From Gymnothorax reevesii (Eukaryota; Chordata; Actinopteri; Anguilliformes; Muraenidae), in the NCBI GenBank assembly GCA_029721435.1, contig CM056578.1, forward strand, positions 11,470,313-11,534,312: a stretch of 64,000 nucleotides of DNA, given 5' to 3'. The notes under the pieces were generated by a model. The model did not search any database. It had not been told where the DNA came from and saw only the letters and a program-made list of their open reading frames with translations. Below are positions 24,480 to 40,719 of this stretch, in pieces (within the stretch, counting starts at the first letter, position 1; every line of letters starts with the position of its first letter). Both the position numbers and the translations under genes were made by a program.

Positions 24480-25300
24480 AGAGGGATCTTCGACCATTCC
24501 TCTTTGCACAATCTCTCTAAATCATCCAGTGACCTGAGTCCTCTCTTCTGCACTCTCCTCTTCAGCTCACTCTACAGGTTTTCAATGGGGTTGAGCTCTG
24601 GGGACTGAGATGGCCATGGGAGGTGCTTGATTCTGTCTGGTCAACCATTTCTGTGTAGATTTGGCCTCATGTTTCGGGTCATTATCTTGCTGAAAGACCC
24701 AGTGATGACCCATCTTCAGCTTTCAGGCGGAGGCCACCAGATTTTGATTTAAAATGTCCTGGTATTTAAAAGCGTTCATGATGCCATGCACCCTAACAAG
24801 GTTCCCAGGGCCCCTGGAAGATAAACAGGCCCACAGCATCACTGATCCTCCCCCATACTTCAGTGGGCATGAGATGCTTTTCTGCATACTCATCTTTCGT
24901 GTTCCGCCAGACCCACTTAGAGTGTTTGTTGCCAAAAAGCTCTATCTTGGTCTCATCTGACCAAAGCACAGCGTTTTATACTTGAAGTCCCAGTACCCCT
25001 TAGCGAACTCTAGACGTTTGTGTTTATGATTGTGAGTGAGAAAAGTTTTTTTCCGTGCATGCATCCCAAACAGCTTGTTGGCATGTAGGTAGCGCCTGAT
25101 GGTTGTTTTGGAGACTTTGTGACCCCAAGATGCTACCATTTGTTGCAATTCTTTAACAGTGAGCTTTGGAGAACTTTTCTAACCTTCTCCTCACTGTGCG
25201 TGGTGGCAAAATAACCTTGCGTCCTCGTCCAGGCTTGTTCACCATTGTTCCACTTGTTTTAAACTTCTTAATGATTCCTCTGACAGTAGATATGGGCAGG
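24480..25300 (-). pseudogene. Tc1-like transposase pseudogene A
   Basis: These are the recognisable remnants of a DDE transposase: part of the N-terminal helix-turn-helix linker (GRGRK), the HxHKxxRLxFA region before the catalytic core and the GGGSVMLWACLSS core segment. The frame is interrupted several times. The enzyme would cut and paste the element at TA sites; no active product can come from this copy. Confidence 0.8.
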
Positions 25301-25340
25301 TGCAGGCGAGTGGCTATTTTCTTGTAGCCATTGCCTGACC

Positions 25341-25957
25341 GCTACAAATTTTCGGTTGGAAGAAGAGCAAGACTATTAAGCTGTCCATGTTATTGAGTTG
25401 ATGTGCCTTTCCTGAAGAAAAGCTTTAACATTTTTCCTCTGTGGCAAGAGGCATTGCCATGCTGAAAACTGACTTCGTCTCCCAACCTATTTTCGACAGA
25501 TGTAATGAGAAAATGCTTCAAAATTTCAATGTACACCTGCACATTGACTGGTGGGTTAATGACTGTAATCTCTCCTGGTCCTTTATCTGACATGTAACCC
25601 CATATCATCAATAAATGGTGGAGTATGCTTGCTTTCCTCAAGCAGTCATCTTTATATGTTTCATTGGAATAACACCAGGCAAAAGTTCTAGTATCATCAC
25701 CTTGGGCAATGCAGATTCATAATTCATCACTGAATATCACATTCATTTCATCGTCCACACTCCATGACTGCTTCTTTTCAGCCCATTGTAACCTTGCTTT
25801 GTTCTGTGTAGGATTAAATGCTGGCTTTTGTGTGGCTTTTCAGTATTTGAATCCCATTTCATTCAGCTGATTTCCCTCAGTTCTGTCACAAACATTGACT
25901 TGTTTCTGTCCATTTGTTTTTAATTTGTTTTTTTGTGCATTTTCTGCTTTCAAAGTT
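25341..25957 (-). pseudogene. Tc1-like transposase pseudogene B, catalytic half
   Basis: On the minus strand the frame, with stops, reads ARLQWAEKKQSWSVDDEMNV, then IFSDEL, a CIAQGDD block, SNETYKDDCLRKAS, LLMIWGYMSDKGPGEITVIN, VYIEILKHFLITS and FQHGNASCHRGK. This is the DDE core of a Tc1-like family different from element A. The first catalytic Asp (FSDE) is kept; the second (normally Asp in the QxDN segment) reads Gly. The N-terminal half lies at 28232-28460, separated by an inserted transposon. The C-terminal end is lost at the junction with element A. Confidence 0.85.
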
Positions 25958-28231
25958 GGGGAGAGTGGGGTACGATTAACCATTTTTCACATTTGACCCT
26001 TGCCAGTTTTGTGGTTATCATTCTGACTTTTTTCAACTGGCCATGTGATGTAGCGCTCAGGAACCACACGCAAGAGACAGAAATCCAAAAAAAAAAAAAA
26101 AAAAACGTATGCCTTTAATGAAGTCTGAGTCAAAGCCAAAAAGCATAATTGCCAAGCCACAATACATATCCAAAAACAATGTCGACTAGACAGGCAGGGG
26201 TCAGAACCACGAAGACAGATGAGCAAAGGTACATAAACGGTAAGCAAAAAGTTGTAGTCGATGGGCAAAGCCAAGGGTCATTCACAGGGCATCCAAACAC
26301 AGAAATCGTGGTCATACAAAAATGGGTCAAAATCCAAAAAGACAAAACAATACAAGAAGGGCAATGGCAAGAATCAAAGTCGAACAAACCAGTCGAAGAA
26401 AAACAATACTCAATAGCATACACGGCGCTCTGCACAAAGAAATATTGATCAACGTTCTGACAAGGAGCTGGCTGTGAAAAGACTGCTTAAATAGACGGGA
26501 GGAAAGTCACATGCTTTGCAGGAATCAGGTGAACTGGATCAGACTAATTACAACAGGAGAATCACATGAGGGAAACCCTAACCACGAGAACTGGCGAAAG
26601 CCAAGACATGGACGGGAATCACACAGACAGCCTATGACATTTAAACAGCTCCGGTCAGGGAGTTCTAAGTGCACAGATAAAGAGTGCAGGAAAGTAAGTA
26701 AGCACGTGCGAGAGATCTCACAGAAACACAGGGGGAGACAGGTACAGCTGAGCAAGAGGCGGAGACTAGAACAGGGCGATTGCTGAGAGGGAATTAGTAC
26801 AAATTAGTAGCGGTGCAACTTTACAGATTTAAATAGAGTGCTCGTTGGTAAGTTAGTAATCTCTATACATGGATTAGTTGTGTTAGTAGACCATGATACA
26901 AAATACAAATGTTAGTTGTGTTAGTAATCAGAACAGTAAGACGAAGGAAGTAAACCAGAATCAAAGGAATATATTAAACACCAGAATTTATTTAAATCAC
27001 CCAGTCAGTGAGTATGCAAACGGGGAAGATGGACTGAACCAAGTAGATCACAAGACAGGGGAGACAACTGAAATAGAACTGAGAAATGGAATGAATAAAA
27101 CCTGAAAATTACAATAACCAAAAAGAATAAATAAAGGACAAAATCATGATCACTGAACTTGAACATAAACATGACAAAAAACCATAACCATGACAGGCCA
27201 ATCATGGCCAAGGATGTCATCTAAAATAATCTAAATTATAACAATCCAGAGGAGTAATTAAAACTGGTGAAATCTGATGTTAAAAATATATTGTCAACTG
27301 GCTCAATGTACCCTAAGAGTGGAGTACCTTGATCCAGGGTAGGGGGTACGCTGAGCCTTTATTAAAACACCAAAATGGAATAAAATAGCACAATTTATTT
27401 TCTAAAATCTTTTGACACGTTAGTGTTTCGGTTAACATCAGGGAGTTCAGTACCGTTAGTCACCAACGAACACCCCGAAGTCCCCTCCACAATGTCAGCT
27501 AGGAGTTAAGGCCCTAACTTTGTTGTATTGTCCTGTAATCAGAATGCTTGTGAGGCCTGTACATTGGAAGGAAGACACATTTATTGCGGTATGACGACAC
27601 CCTGTGTTGGAAGGCCTATTCGCAAGAGTATTTTCGAAGGTCAATTGGGAATGACAGCATTGATCCAGTTCTACCTGCCACATGTCCCATCTCTCCTTAA
27701 TATTCATTGCATTACTCTTGTACCTTTTTAGCAGAGATATCACTAAAAATATTTGGCTTAGATCTTAATAAATAACAGGTTTTTGTACAGCTTTTCACAA
27801 GGCTAATTTGTTTAGTAAGGTGGCGTACCATGAGCCGTGGCTCAGTGTCCCCCACACGGGCTGACTCATGCCACCCCACTTGAAACAATTCTAGTCAAGA
27901 ATGTACCAAAAACTAGGTCAGTCCCTCCCACTTACTTTCACTTTGATTACAAAGAATACATATCTCTGAACATATGATACAAATATCCTATGAATGCTAC
28001 ACATATGTACCACGAGGGAAGAAAAAACAATAAATTTTATTGGTGGGCTAAAAATGGAAATTTGAGCATAAAATTTGTTAATGATGAAACAAAGGAAAGA
28101 TAAATAGTGTTTTTGTCCTTCACCAATAGAGGGACATACACTCTGCCAACCTCTGTCAAAAGCTAGAACCAGATGGTCAGAAGAGATCATGGATCAAGGT
28201 ACCCACAGACTCATGGTGCCCCACTCTCCCC
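25958..28231. mobile_element. 2.27-kb transposon inserted into Tc1 transposase B
   Basis: The ends are inverted: GGGGAGAGTGGGGTACGATT on the left and, read outward, GGGGAGAGTGGGGCACCATG on the right. Related blocks recur inside (GTACCTTGATCCAGGGTAGG near 27327; GTACCATGAGCC near 27826). It contains a poly(A) at about 26083-26101 and a repeat-like segment at 26103-26800. No intact transposase frame is recognised. Its ends fall exactly between the two halves of transposase B. A target duplication could not be defined. Confidence 0.75.
26083..26810. repeat. unclassified repeat within the 2.27-kb transposon
   Basis: An A-rich tract is followed by purine-rich sequence open on both strands for about 100 codons. 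Reiterated phrases such as CAAAGCCAA, CAAGGGTCA and GAATCAAAGTC suggest a low-complexity transposon interior, not a gene. The translated products have no recognisable domain. Confidence 0.4.
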
Positions 28232-28460
28232 TATATTGCTTTGAGTTTTCCATTCAGACACTTTGATCGGCTACTTGTATGTTTTCCTTTTATAACCTTC
28301 CCATTTTTAAATACTTACACTAAATTTTGTACACAGCTAACTGGGAACTACCAATATCATTTGTCAATTTCTGTGCTTGAATTTCCCTCTTGGAGCAGTT
28401 TTATAATCCTCTCTATTGTTTCAATTGCCTGCTTTCTTTTGGGTGCCATACTTTCTCTCA
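28232..28460 (-). pseudogene. Tc1-like transposase pseudogene B, N-terminal half
   Basis: The minus strand from about 28449 reads MAPKRKQAIETIERIIKLLQ, then EGNSSTEID before a stop. This is a typical Tc1-type N-terminal helix-turn-helix. It continues, broken, towards 28232, where the inserted element begins. It is the missing start of the catalytic half at 25341-25957, on the same strand and in the right order. Confidence 0.75.
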
Positions 28461-28565
28461 GTCAGACAAGTGCAACACCTGGTTAAGGTCTGCCAGCGCT
28501 CTCTTTTAACTGCAGACTAATTTGCATAATCATATTTTTTCTGGTATTCCTTTTTAAAAATGCCA

Positions 28566-28961
28566 CACTGCAAAAAATGGTAAGATAAAAATACTAGGTA
28601 AGATGAATTTACTTATTTTATTACTTAAAACACTTATTTCCATCACAATTTTTCTTAGTAAGACAAAAAAAAATTTCTTGTTTTGAGGTAATTTTTACTA
28701 GCTTGCCAGTGGGGTAAGAGAATTTCACTTGTCAAGTCAAATAGTAACTTGTATTAAGAAAAAAAAAAAACTTAAAACAAGTTACTATTTGACTTGACAA
28801 GTGAAATTTACTTACCCCACTGGCAAGCTAGTAAAAATTACCTCAAGACAAGAATTTTTTTTGTCTTACTAAGAAAAATGGTGATGGAAATAAGTGTTTT
28901 AAGTCGTAAAATAAGTAAATTTGTCTTACCTAGTATTTTTATCTTATCATTTTTTGCAGTG
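28566..28961. mobile_element. 396-bp near-perfect palindromic MITE (hAT-like ends)
   Basis: The left half (CACTGCAAAAAATGGTAAGA...) is the reverse complement of the right half for almost its entire length. Arms of about 185 nt meet at an A-rich loop near 28758-28770. CACTGCAAAAAA-type ends are common in hAT MITEs. The flanking octamers AAATGCCA and CAATTACA agree at only 5 of 8 positions, so a decayed 8-bp duplication is possible but unproven. Confidence 0.9.
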
Positions 28962-30839
28962 CAATTACAAGGTAATTCAGTATTTTTTTCCTCAACATTG
29001 AGTGATTTCATATTTTTTGCAATCTTTTTATTTGCTGTGAGGTAGAAAAAAAAAAAAAAAAAAGACTGGAGGCACATCCTCCCAGGGAGGTGATTCTGTA
29101 ATATTTGCCTGGGGTTGTGTCACCTTTCTCTGCACTGCCTACCTGAATCAAGCAAGGAATGGAACAGAGGGTAGACCATCCCAATCTCCTTCTGAGATTT
29201 AGTGATTGGTCAGTGTGTAGAAATCATGTAAATGTACATATTTTTACTTAACTTATTTTCTTTAAATTGAAATAATCTACTGTGCCTCTGCATGTACCCA
29301 TAGGTTGTTCTGAAATGTTTTCTTTTTAAAAAATAAAATAATTGTTTAAAAATTAACACGTAAATTAACGACCAGACAAATAAAGAAATGAAGTAAATGT
29401 ATTATATGTACTTAATATAGCCCATATAGGCACTCTCTTTGTCAACATCATTTCTTAATCATTTTAGGGAGCATATTGGTCTTGATTACTCAGTAAATAA
29501 ACATATTGATTTTTAATCAGGCAAGCACAGACAGTTGAGTGTTAACAAGCACTAAAAGGTAAGGTGACGGCACGCCACTGCTTCCTGTTAAGATTTTAAA
29601 CCGATTGCTGTCACATTCAACTGTTTGCAGATTTTAAACTTAACTTAGTAAAGTCATAGCTTTGCTGGGTGATTGGGCCCAGACCTGTGAAACAGACTTT
29701 GAACAGCAGAAGATGATCGCACTGGTACACTGTTCCCTATAAGAATGAAAGCTTAACAAGATATCTGTTTGACTTCCCCCTGTAGGGATGCAAACCATTA
29801 TAACTAATAACTGAGCATGATTTTTATTGCCATCCAAATGCAGCCAGGGTCCCGTTCGTCATAGCAGAGTTACTCAGGTTGTCTGGATAATTGCAGTGAG
29901 TTTGGCCTGCTGGAAACCTTTGAAAATCTGGAACATGGACTGAAGTAAAAATTAAAAAAAAAAGAAAAGAAAAGAAATATCCTGGATTTTACTTTGAGCC
30001 GTTATCTGGCTAACTCAGCAGTCCTGCTTTGCGGAAGAGGACCCAGGTCTCAGGACTTGTTTCTTGGTTGAATGAGCGGCTCACAAGGATGTTTTATATT
30101 TCTCCTTGTAGGTCCATGGCGCCACATAACCTGCATCCGCTGCTATTCAAATTTAGAGCACTAGATGGTAGGCATAAGCAACATTAGGTGCCCCGCCCGA
30201 CAAGCATGTTTTTTGGTGCCTGTATGTATATATATTTTTGAAGAAGCACTGAGTCTGGAGATAGCCTGTGGTGATGTATTTCCTTTTTTTGTGTTTCCAC
30301 AAGTCCATAGATCTTCATACTTACTTGAAATGTGACCTTTTTAATTTGAACTTACCTTATTAATTCAATGAGGTTTAAATGGCGACCAGCCTCCATGAAA
30401 TGTATATTGCATGTGCAGTTGGATTGGTTCTCAAAATGTGTGTTTTTGCTTAGTTTAGGAAAGATTAAAGAGGAAAATAAATTTTGCTTTACTCAACAGT
30501 TTTGCACGCTGATTAAAATCAGATCTCTAAGACGTAGTTCTTCCTACATATGCACACCATAAGCGACACATCTCCAATAGTTTCCCCTTCAAGTATCCAA
30601 CCAGACTGCTCGATTTAGTCTGAAGTACATATGAGAATCACTCTCGCACAGTATCAGTGTGAAACAAATTTATTTTACGGTTATTTGAGCAGAAAATAAA
30701 GTATATTCCTGCGCTTTCAGCATCTCTGCGTTGCATGAATGCAAGTACTTTCAAGCGCGTCTCCTTGAACTGTCAAACAGCCCAATAATAAAGCCCAGAA
30801 AATGAAGATGGGAGATGAAGTTTTTATAGTGTCTCTCAC
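28962..30839. other. intergenic DNA upstream of the stk10 promoter
   Basis: AT-rich, with A runs at about 29045-29063 and 29953-29975. No exon, RNA gene or defined mobile element is recognised. Confidence 0.5.
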
Positions 30840-34849
<4,010 letters not shown>

Positions 34850-36490
34850 TGACATGCTATTTAGACTCAGACTTCCACAGTTTTAGGATACATCTCTTAG
34901 CAAACATCATACTAAAAATCAAAGTAGTACATATGTTACAATCCAGGTTTTTCAAAGTGTTGGAGTATCCTAACAGAGCAGTTTCAGGGTAAGGTGTTAC
35001 AATGATGTTAAAGACCGATGAAAACTATTGGAAGATGAGAGACCAAAAGTTACGTAACTTCGGGCAAGACCAAAAGAGGTGTGTAAGAGTACCCTCTGCT
35101 GCATTACATCTATTACACAGTGGAGAGAGATTAGGAAAAATTTTATTTAATCTAGTCTTAGAATAGTGTAATCTATGAACTACCTTGTACTGGATCAGTT
35201 GGAGCCTAGCATTAATCGAGCAAGACTTAATGTTCGTTAATACTTCATTCCATGTTTAATCCTTGATCTCAATATCAAGCTCACCTTCCCTAGCCTGTTT
35301 TATTTTAATAGTTGATGAATCTAGAGAGCTTGAGAAGTAACAGACCAGCTCTGAGATCAAATGTTTTGCTTCAGGGGGTCCCTGGAGAGATTTGAACAAT
35401 GCATTATTTTCAGATGGTAATTTATATGATTTAGTAGCCTGTCGGACATAGTGTCTCAATTATAAATATCTAAAAAAACTGAGAATTTGAAAGAGAAAAT
35501 TTGGACTTTAATCGTTCAAAGGAGCCTAAGTGTCCATTGACATAAAGGTCTTTTAAAAAAACAATACCCTTACAGTTCCACTCTCTTAAGACAGTATCTG
35601 TAAGAGATGGCAAAAAAGCACGATTCTGCCAGATATTAACGCGTACCGAAGTGGTTGGGAGCATAAAATGCCCTCTAATTTGATTCCAGATCCTCTGGGT
35701 ATTTAACAGAACAAAATGATCCTTCCTATAGACCACAGGGGGCCTTGGGGATGAGAATAGCAGAGCAGAGACAGAGGTCTTGTGGGTTAGGCTTTTTTCA
35801 ATGGCCAGCGAAGGAGGCGAGATGAATTCGTCCTCCTTCTCAAAACCATATTTCCAGTACACCATAACTCTGACATTGACTGCACAGTAATAGTGCAAAA
35901 AACACTGCAAACTTGGGCTCCCACAGTCTCTTGATTTTTTTGAAGGCTTTTGGCAATACTATGTGTTTTGTACCCCCAAAAAAATGGCATGATAATGGAA
36001 TCGAGAAGCTTAAAAAAAGATTTGGGAATGAAAACAGAAACATTCTGAAATAAATACAAAAATCTTGGCAGGGAGACCATCTTGATAATGTTTACACGTC
36101 CAATCAAGGATAAAGGCAGTGTTCTCCATTTTTCTATGTTCTCCTTGAGTTTTTGCTGTGAAATTCAGTTTGAAAAGGCTGCTAGGGTTTTTTGGAATTT
36201 TAATGCCCAGGTATTTCACATAGTCAGAGGTTATTTTATTGGGTGTAGTTGTCAGAAATAGTGGGTCCAGGTCATTAGCTATTGATATAAGTTCGCCCTT
36301 CTGCCAGTTAATAATATAACCGGAGACCTCTCCATAGGAGTTGATAAGCTGGAGTAAATGTGGTACTGATTGTTCTGGGTCAGATACAAAAAGGGCCATA
36401 TCGTCTGCGTATAAATGAATTTTATGATCCGCTGCGCCTAACAACTTACTGTACGATCTTGATCTTGATCCTACTGTTTCGAGCATCTTT
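34850..36490 (-). mobile_element. 5'-truncated L1-type LINE
   Basis: The minus strand carries the C-terminal half of a non-LTR retrotransposon ORF2. The reverse-transcriptase motif YADDMALFVSD (YADD at about 36400-36411) is followed by SGYIINWQKGE, KYLGIKI and the post-RT region (KMVSLPRFLYLFQ and FFWGYK, then HLFWSCPKLRNFW near 35070). Frameshifts and stops break it into pieces (36486-36010, 36107-35787, 35910-35470, 35459-35256). The endonuclease and 5' RT motifs are absent, so it was truncated on insertion. It lies antisense in stk10 intron 1. Confidence 0.88.
36010..36486 (-). pseudogene. LINE reverse-transcriptase fragment with intact YADD
   Basis: A 158-codon open piece of L1-type ORF2 covers the RT palm. 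YADD, the metal-binding catalytic motif, is intact at residues 26-29 of this piece. SGYIINWQKGE and KYLGIKIPKN follow in the usual order. The frame then shifts. It has no upstream RT motifs or endonuclease, so no active enzyme can be made. Confidence 0.85.
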
Positions 36491-39400
36491 TGTCTGGCTA
36501 TAGATCAGCTTTGACCAGCTCTGTACCTGCTCAAAGTGTCCAAAAAAAAAAAAAAACATCTTAAACTGTCATAATCCATCTCAGAATCCCAGCTGGTCTT
36601 TGGTGGAACTTTGATCAGGGAATTTGAAGGGTCACTTTGGATTTACAAAAGTGTAGGAATTATGGCTTATACCACGTTGAAGATGTAATTGTTATCTTAC
36701 TCATCGTCCCAGCACTGTATTCTTGGCAGGGATCTGCCGTGAAGTTTCTATGCCTGGAAAACTAGTGGACAATCAGAGTGGAAAGTTGTGCTCGGAAGGA
36801 AAATGAGGACTTCCTTCTGAAGTGCACGGTAAAACTCCCGGGAAGCTGGTAGGAAGTTTGGGCCACACGAATGGGTCTAAAATAGGCCTGTTGTCATCAC
36901 TGCAAAGCCAAGTGGGCTGTGTTGGTATGAAGTAATATCTGTGTTTACAATAAGAGAGGGATAATTATCTCCACTGTCGTAGGGTGGTTGAAATCCGCTT
37001 GGGTAGCTTCCGTGACAGTGTGTTATGGAGAGATATGACGAGCATGTAATGTGAATGAATGGCCTTGCATTCTTCCCCATGCCCAAGCTATCGTACTCAG
37101 CAGTGGTGTAGAGTGCCTGAGTCGTAAGTAACAGTCCTGTCTTGTTTCCTCCAGCCATCAACTCTGCCGGCTTATTTAACCCCATAAAGCCTATGGACCC
37201 GTATATGGGTCCAGAAAATGCAACCTCTGTATTCAAACCTGTGGATATTCAGACCTCTTTTAGATTCTAGTGGAGATTCCAAGATTTCATGAAATCCCAA
37301 ATATTTCCTGTTGAATCAGGAAATATGTGTAAAATTACATACAAGATAAAAATTTTTCTATTTGATGCAGTGCTTTGGCAATAAAATCATGTCCAGGGTT
37401 TTAATATTTCTCTGTCTATATGAGTGATGTAACAGTGAAGTGCTGCAACCAACGATACAGAATTTGTATGTTACATTGTCCTTCAATATGAAAAAAATGC
37501 CCCTTCTGAACCAACTTTAGGGAAAACTTGAGTGTAAAATCAGAGTTTAAGGGGTTAATGCGTTAAGTCTAGCTCCTCGCTGAAGAATTATGCTATCCCA
37601 GGTGTTTGAGAAAAAAATACTGGACAGAATTTCTGAAGTTGGACTTCCCAGGCCTGTTACACGGGCTGATGTAGCCTCTCGCATCGTGGTTTAAACACAT
37701 TAATGTGCGCGACTCGCTCTCTCTTCCCCAGGTAAATGGTCCACTGGGATGGGGTTCTTGTTGGCGGGGTGTTGCTATCGCACTTAAGCTAATGATCAGT
37801 CGGCAGGTGATGTGGAAGCTGCATCACTGCAGTATTTAAAGGGCATCTAAAGTCGATAGGCCGATGAACGTCCCAATGTTTACAAACAAATCACTTGCCT
37901 TTTTTGACATCTTGCATTGTCACATGACCAGTTTCATTCATATAAACCAATGTTATGTGTTCATGCATAGATAATCCTTCTAATTCGGTTCTTTTGCACA
38001 GGTGCGGCTCGCAGATTGGCCAATGAACAAAAACAATGGGAATTGACTTTAGGTGCCCTTTAAAGTAGGAAAGGGAATCTTACTTGCCCTCAGACATGTC
38101 TGGGACCAAAGTAAATGTGATTGTTTTTGACTTGATGTCTCTCAAGGCTAAAACAGGCATTTACAATATAATCACAATCATTTATGCTAGTAAGTGTACC
38201 TGCTAATGCTGTAGCGATTCTGGTTTGATGCTGCTCGTCATTATTTCTCAGAAACTTTTTTTTTATTGCTGTTGTGGTCATAATATACAGATTTATACTG
38301 TTATTATGTGAATGTTATCACCCTGAAACTAAAGCTGGTAATTTGCGCTTAAATATCACTTTCGTTATTTATTATGTGCCAAAACAACGTTGCGCCTCTG
38401 TTGCCAAGCAGTGATCAGACTGCACTACTGTTTACTGTTTACATTCTATTTATGAACTTTGCCGACTGTTTATAGAGGAGCAGTGTGAACTTTTGATTGT
38501 CACTGCGCGAACTGAAGGCGGGTCAACTTGACCTTAGCACTTCAGTATGTTTTGCAATTTCTGTGATGAGCAATTCTTTGTATGCGAAGCGCATGTACTT
38601 GGACGGGCCTTTAAACGTTAACAGTGTGCTTGTTGAGGGAAAGGTGTCCTCCATGGCCCGGTGCAGGGGTGTGAGGTGGGGGTGGTAGCACCGCTGAAGT
38701 TTACATAAGAGGCCAGAACGGTCTGAAAGCAGATGTTCTCCGCGCTGTAGCTCAAGCCACTAATCTGCTGTTCCCAGCTGAGCTGCACGGCAGGCGATAA
38801 GAGAGGATCTCGGGTGGCAGCAGGAAGTGAGCCCCTCCCACCACCGCGGGATTCTTCCGTGTGCCGGGCTGAAACGAAAGCGGCTGCGCATGACTTCCTG
38901 TCTCAAAGCTTTGGTATCTGTGGTGACCCTGAAATCTCTGGGTTGGGGGGGGGGCGCGGGGGCGCGGACTGCATGTGCCCCCCATGTGAACGTAAAAGTA
39001 AAAATTACTTTTTGAACTCGGGTTTTTTCACATTAGTTGAGTCATTGTCCAAATGCCAGAAACACTGACATAAATATCAATTTTGAGAAGGTCTCACGTG
39101 TACTGTTTTTGTCGAGGCCAAGACGGCTAAAGATTGATTCAGTTCTGTGGTGGTTTTTAGATTTGCAGTTTTGTGGTTATGAGAGACTATCCTTCTTGGG
39201 CTGCATTCAGATCATCAGAAAACTGTGTCTGATCATCTAACTCCTACCCGCTTTTCTTTAACCTCTGTGGGAAACGTCATGAGGTTCAGGAAAGGTGTAA
39301 AGAGCAATTCACCACACCTTTGGAAGACAGCTGTGCTGCCAAGAGAGTCTGAATGCCCTAACACTAGGCGATAGGGTTGGACGATGTCCCCTAAATTAGC

Positions 39401-40302
39401 AGCTGACAATGTTTACAGTATAATATTGTGATTGATGATGATGATGTCGTCGTCGTCGGGGTGGTGGGATGTTAGCACTTTTTACTATCTCTTTACATAA
39501 ATATTTTTTTTTCTAGATAGAGGACAGTACGCACTGTACATGCTGGCTTACATGAATGTGCATTACTTTCGTTTTCGGGAAACGTGAAACGTCAGTGAAA
39601 ACCCGATTGAGGCTGCACAATCTCACTTTGATATAAAGACTGTCAAGTAGCCCGATGAGATGTGAGTTTATGACTGTAAATGATCAAAAATTTATTTATA
39701 ACATCATGAATATTGAAATTAATTAATTTATTGACTCAACGGTCATATTTTTTTTTCTGAGAAATACTGGCAGTTTTTTTCCAGCAGACTCGTTTCAAGT
39801 GGCTTTTAGTTTACCTTCGGTGGATAAACACCCAATAGTTTGATCGTTATAGTTTAGGAACGTCTTTTCTACCATTGAAAATGAATGTAGCCCATAATGG
39901 TCAAGAATTATTAGCACTCGTTTGAACTTAACAATGAGAACTGGCGAAACCCTCTGAAACTGTTTGTCCTTAGGATTTTTGGATTTTATGTTAAGACATT
40001 TTACATAGGCGTGGCTACTTTTATTTTGCCGTGGCGGTGCCCCACAATCAACTACATGTAGTGGAAACCCTGCATTTGACATCATGCCATGAAGTGACGC
40101 AATAATTTGTTTTAGTAGCTTTAGGAAGGTGGGCTAATTTGTAAAGGTCTCAGAACAAATCCTACGCATGCAGCAAAACAGCCACATGTGGTTCACGAGC
40201 CATAGGTTCCCGACCCCTGGGCTACAGTATTTAAAATAGTATGCATATGCATTAGTTATATTCTCAATTTAATTTACAGAGCAATCCCTGCAAAGATTGA
40301 CT
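36491..40302. other. stk10 intron 1, no gene recognised
   Basis: Contains an A run at 36541-36555. A GC- and CpG-richer stretch at about 38730-38970 (ending in a G8-10 run and GCGCGGGGGCGCGG) could be a regulatory or repeat segment. A GATGATGATGAT-GTCGTCGTCGTC trinucleotide tract lies at about 39436-39460. Nothing coding is supported. Confidence 0.5.
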
Positions 40303-40310
40303 ATAGAAGT

Positions 40311-40719
40311 GGTCACACTTTATTTTAAGTGTTGCTCATAAAGGCTTTATACGGCATGTATAACGCCTTCATAAATGAGACATAATGTCTTCATAAATCA
40401 TACATTAGCAAATGTCATACTTTGTAAAGGTTGAAATAACACATCCTTCTTCAACATGTCATGTCAGCTGTGATATAACTGACAGTGTCAATTAGCTAGT
40501 GGCTGGATGCGATAAAGGGTGACCATTGTCAGCTAAGTGACATTGTCATTGTCACATCTGGCATCACATGCTGAAGAAGGATGTGTGATTCCACCCTTTA
40601 CAAAGTATGACATTTGCTTATGTACTGTATGATTTATGAAGACATTGTGTCTCATTTATGACGGTGTTATGCATGCTGTATAAAGCCTTTATGAGCAACA
40701 CTTCAAATAAAGTGTGACC
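40311..40719. mobile_element. hAT-type MITE with a perfect 8-bp target duplication
   Basis: The 409-bp fold-back element starts GGTCACACTTTATTTTAAGT and ends with its inverse (ACTTCAAATAAAGTGTGACC). The arms match over roughly 130 nt each, including TGCTCATAAAGGCTTTATAC and ATGAAGAAGGATGTG-type blocks. ATAGAAGT flanks it exactly on both sides (40303-40310 and 40720-40727). An 8-bp duplication fits the hAT superfamily. No coding frame. Confidence 0.92.

Larger units (their letters stand above)
23874..25340 (-). mobile_element. Tc1-like transposon A, degenerate and truncated
   Basis: The terminus TACACTGCCCTCCATAATTA at 23874 and an internal echo CACAATTATTAGCACCCC (about 24372) identify a fish Tc1-like element. 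On the minus strand decayed transposase segments read, from N to C, VNKPGRGRK (about 25245), SKTTIRRYLHANKLFG (about 25095), AFMHNHKHKRLEFAK-like (about 25030) and GGGSVMLWACLSS with GPGNLVRVHGIMN (about 24780-24850). Frameshifts and stops break it. The 5' part, including the other terminus, is missing where it abuts element B at about 25340. Confidence 0.85.

Noticed and set aside
26149..26448. About 100-codon frames on both strands within the 2.27-kb transposon
   Set aside because: Low-complexity purine-rich sequence, no domain; likely repeat interior.
36877..37236. 119-codon minus-strand open frame
   Set aside because: No domain, no splice context, lies in stk10 intron 1 and resembles no transposon protein.
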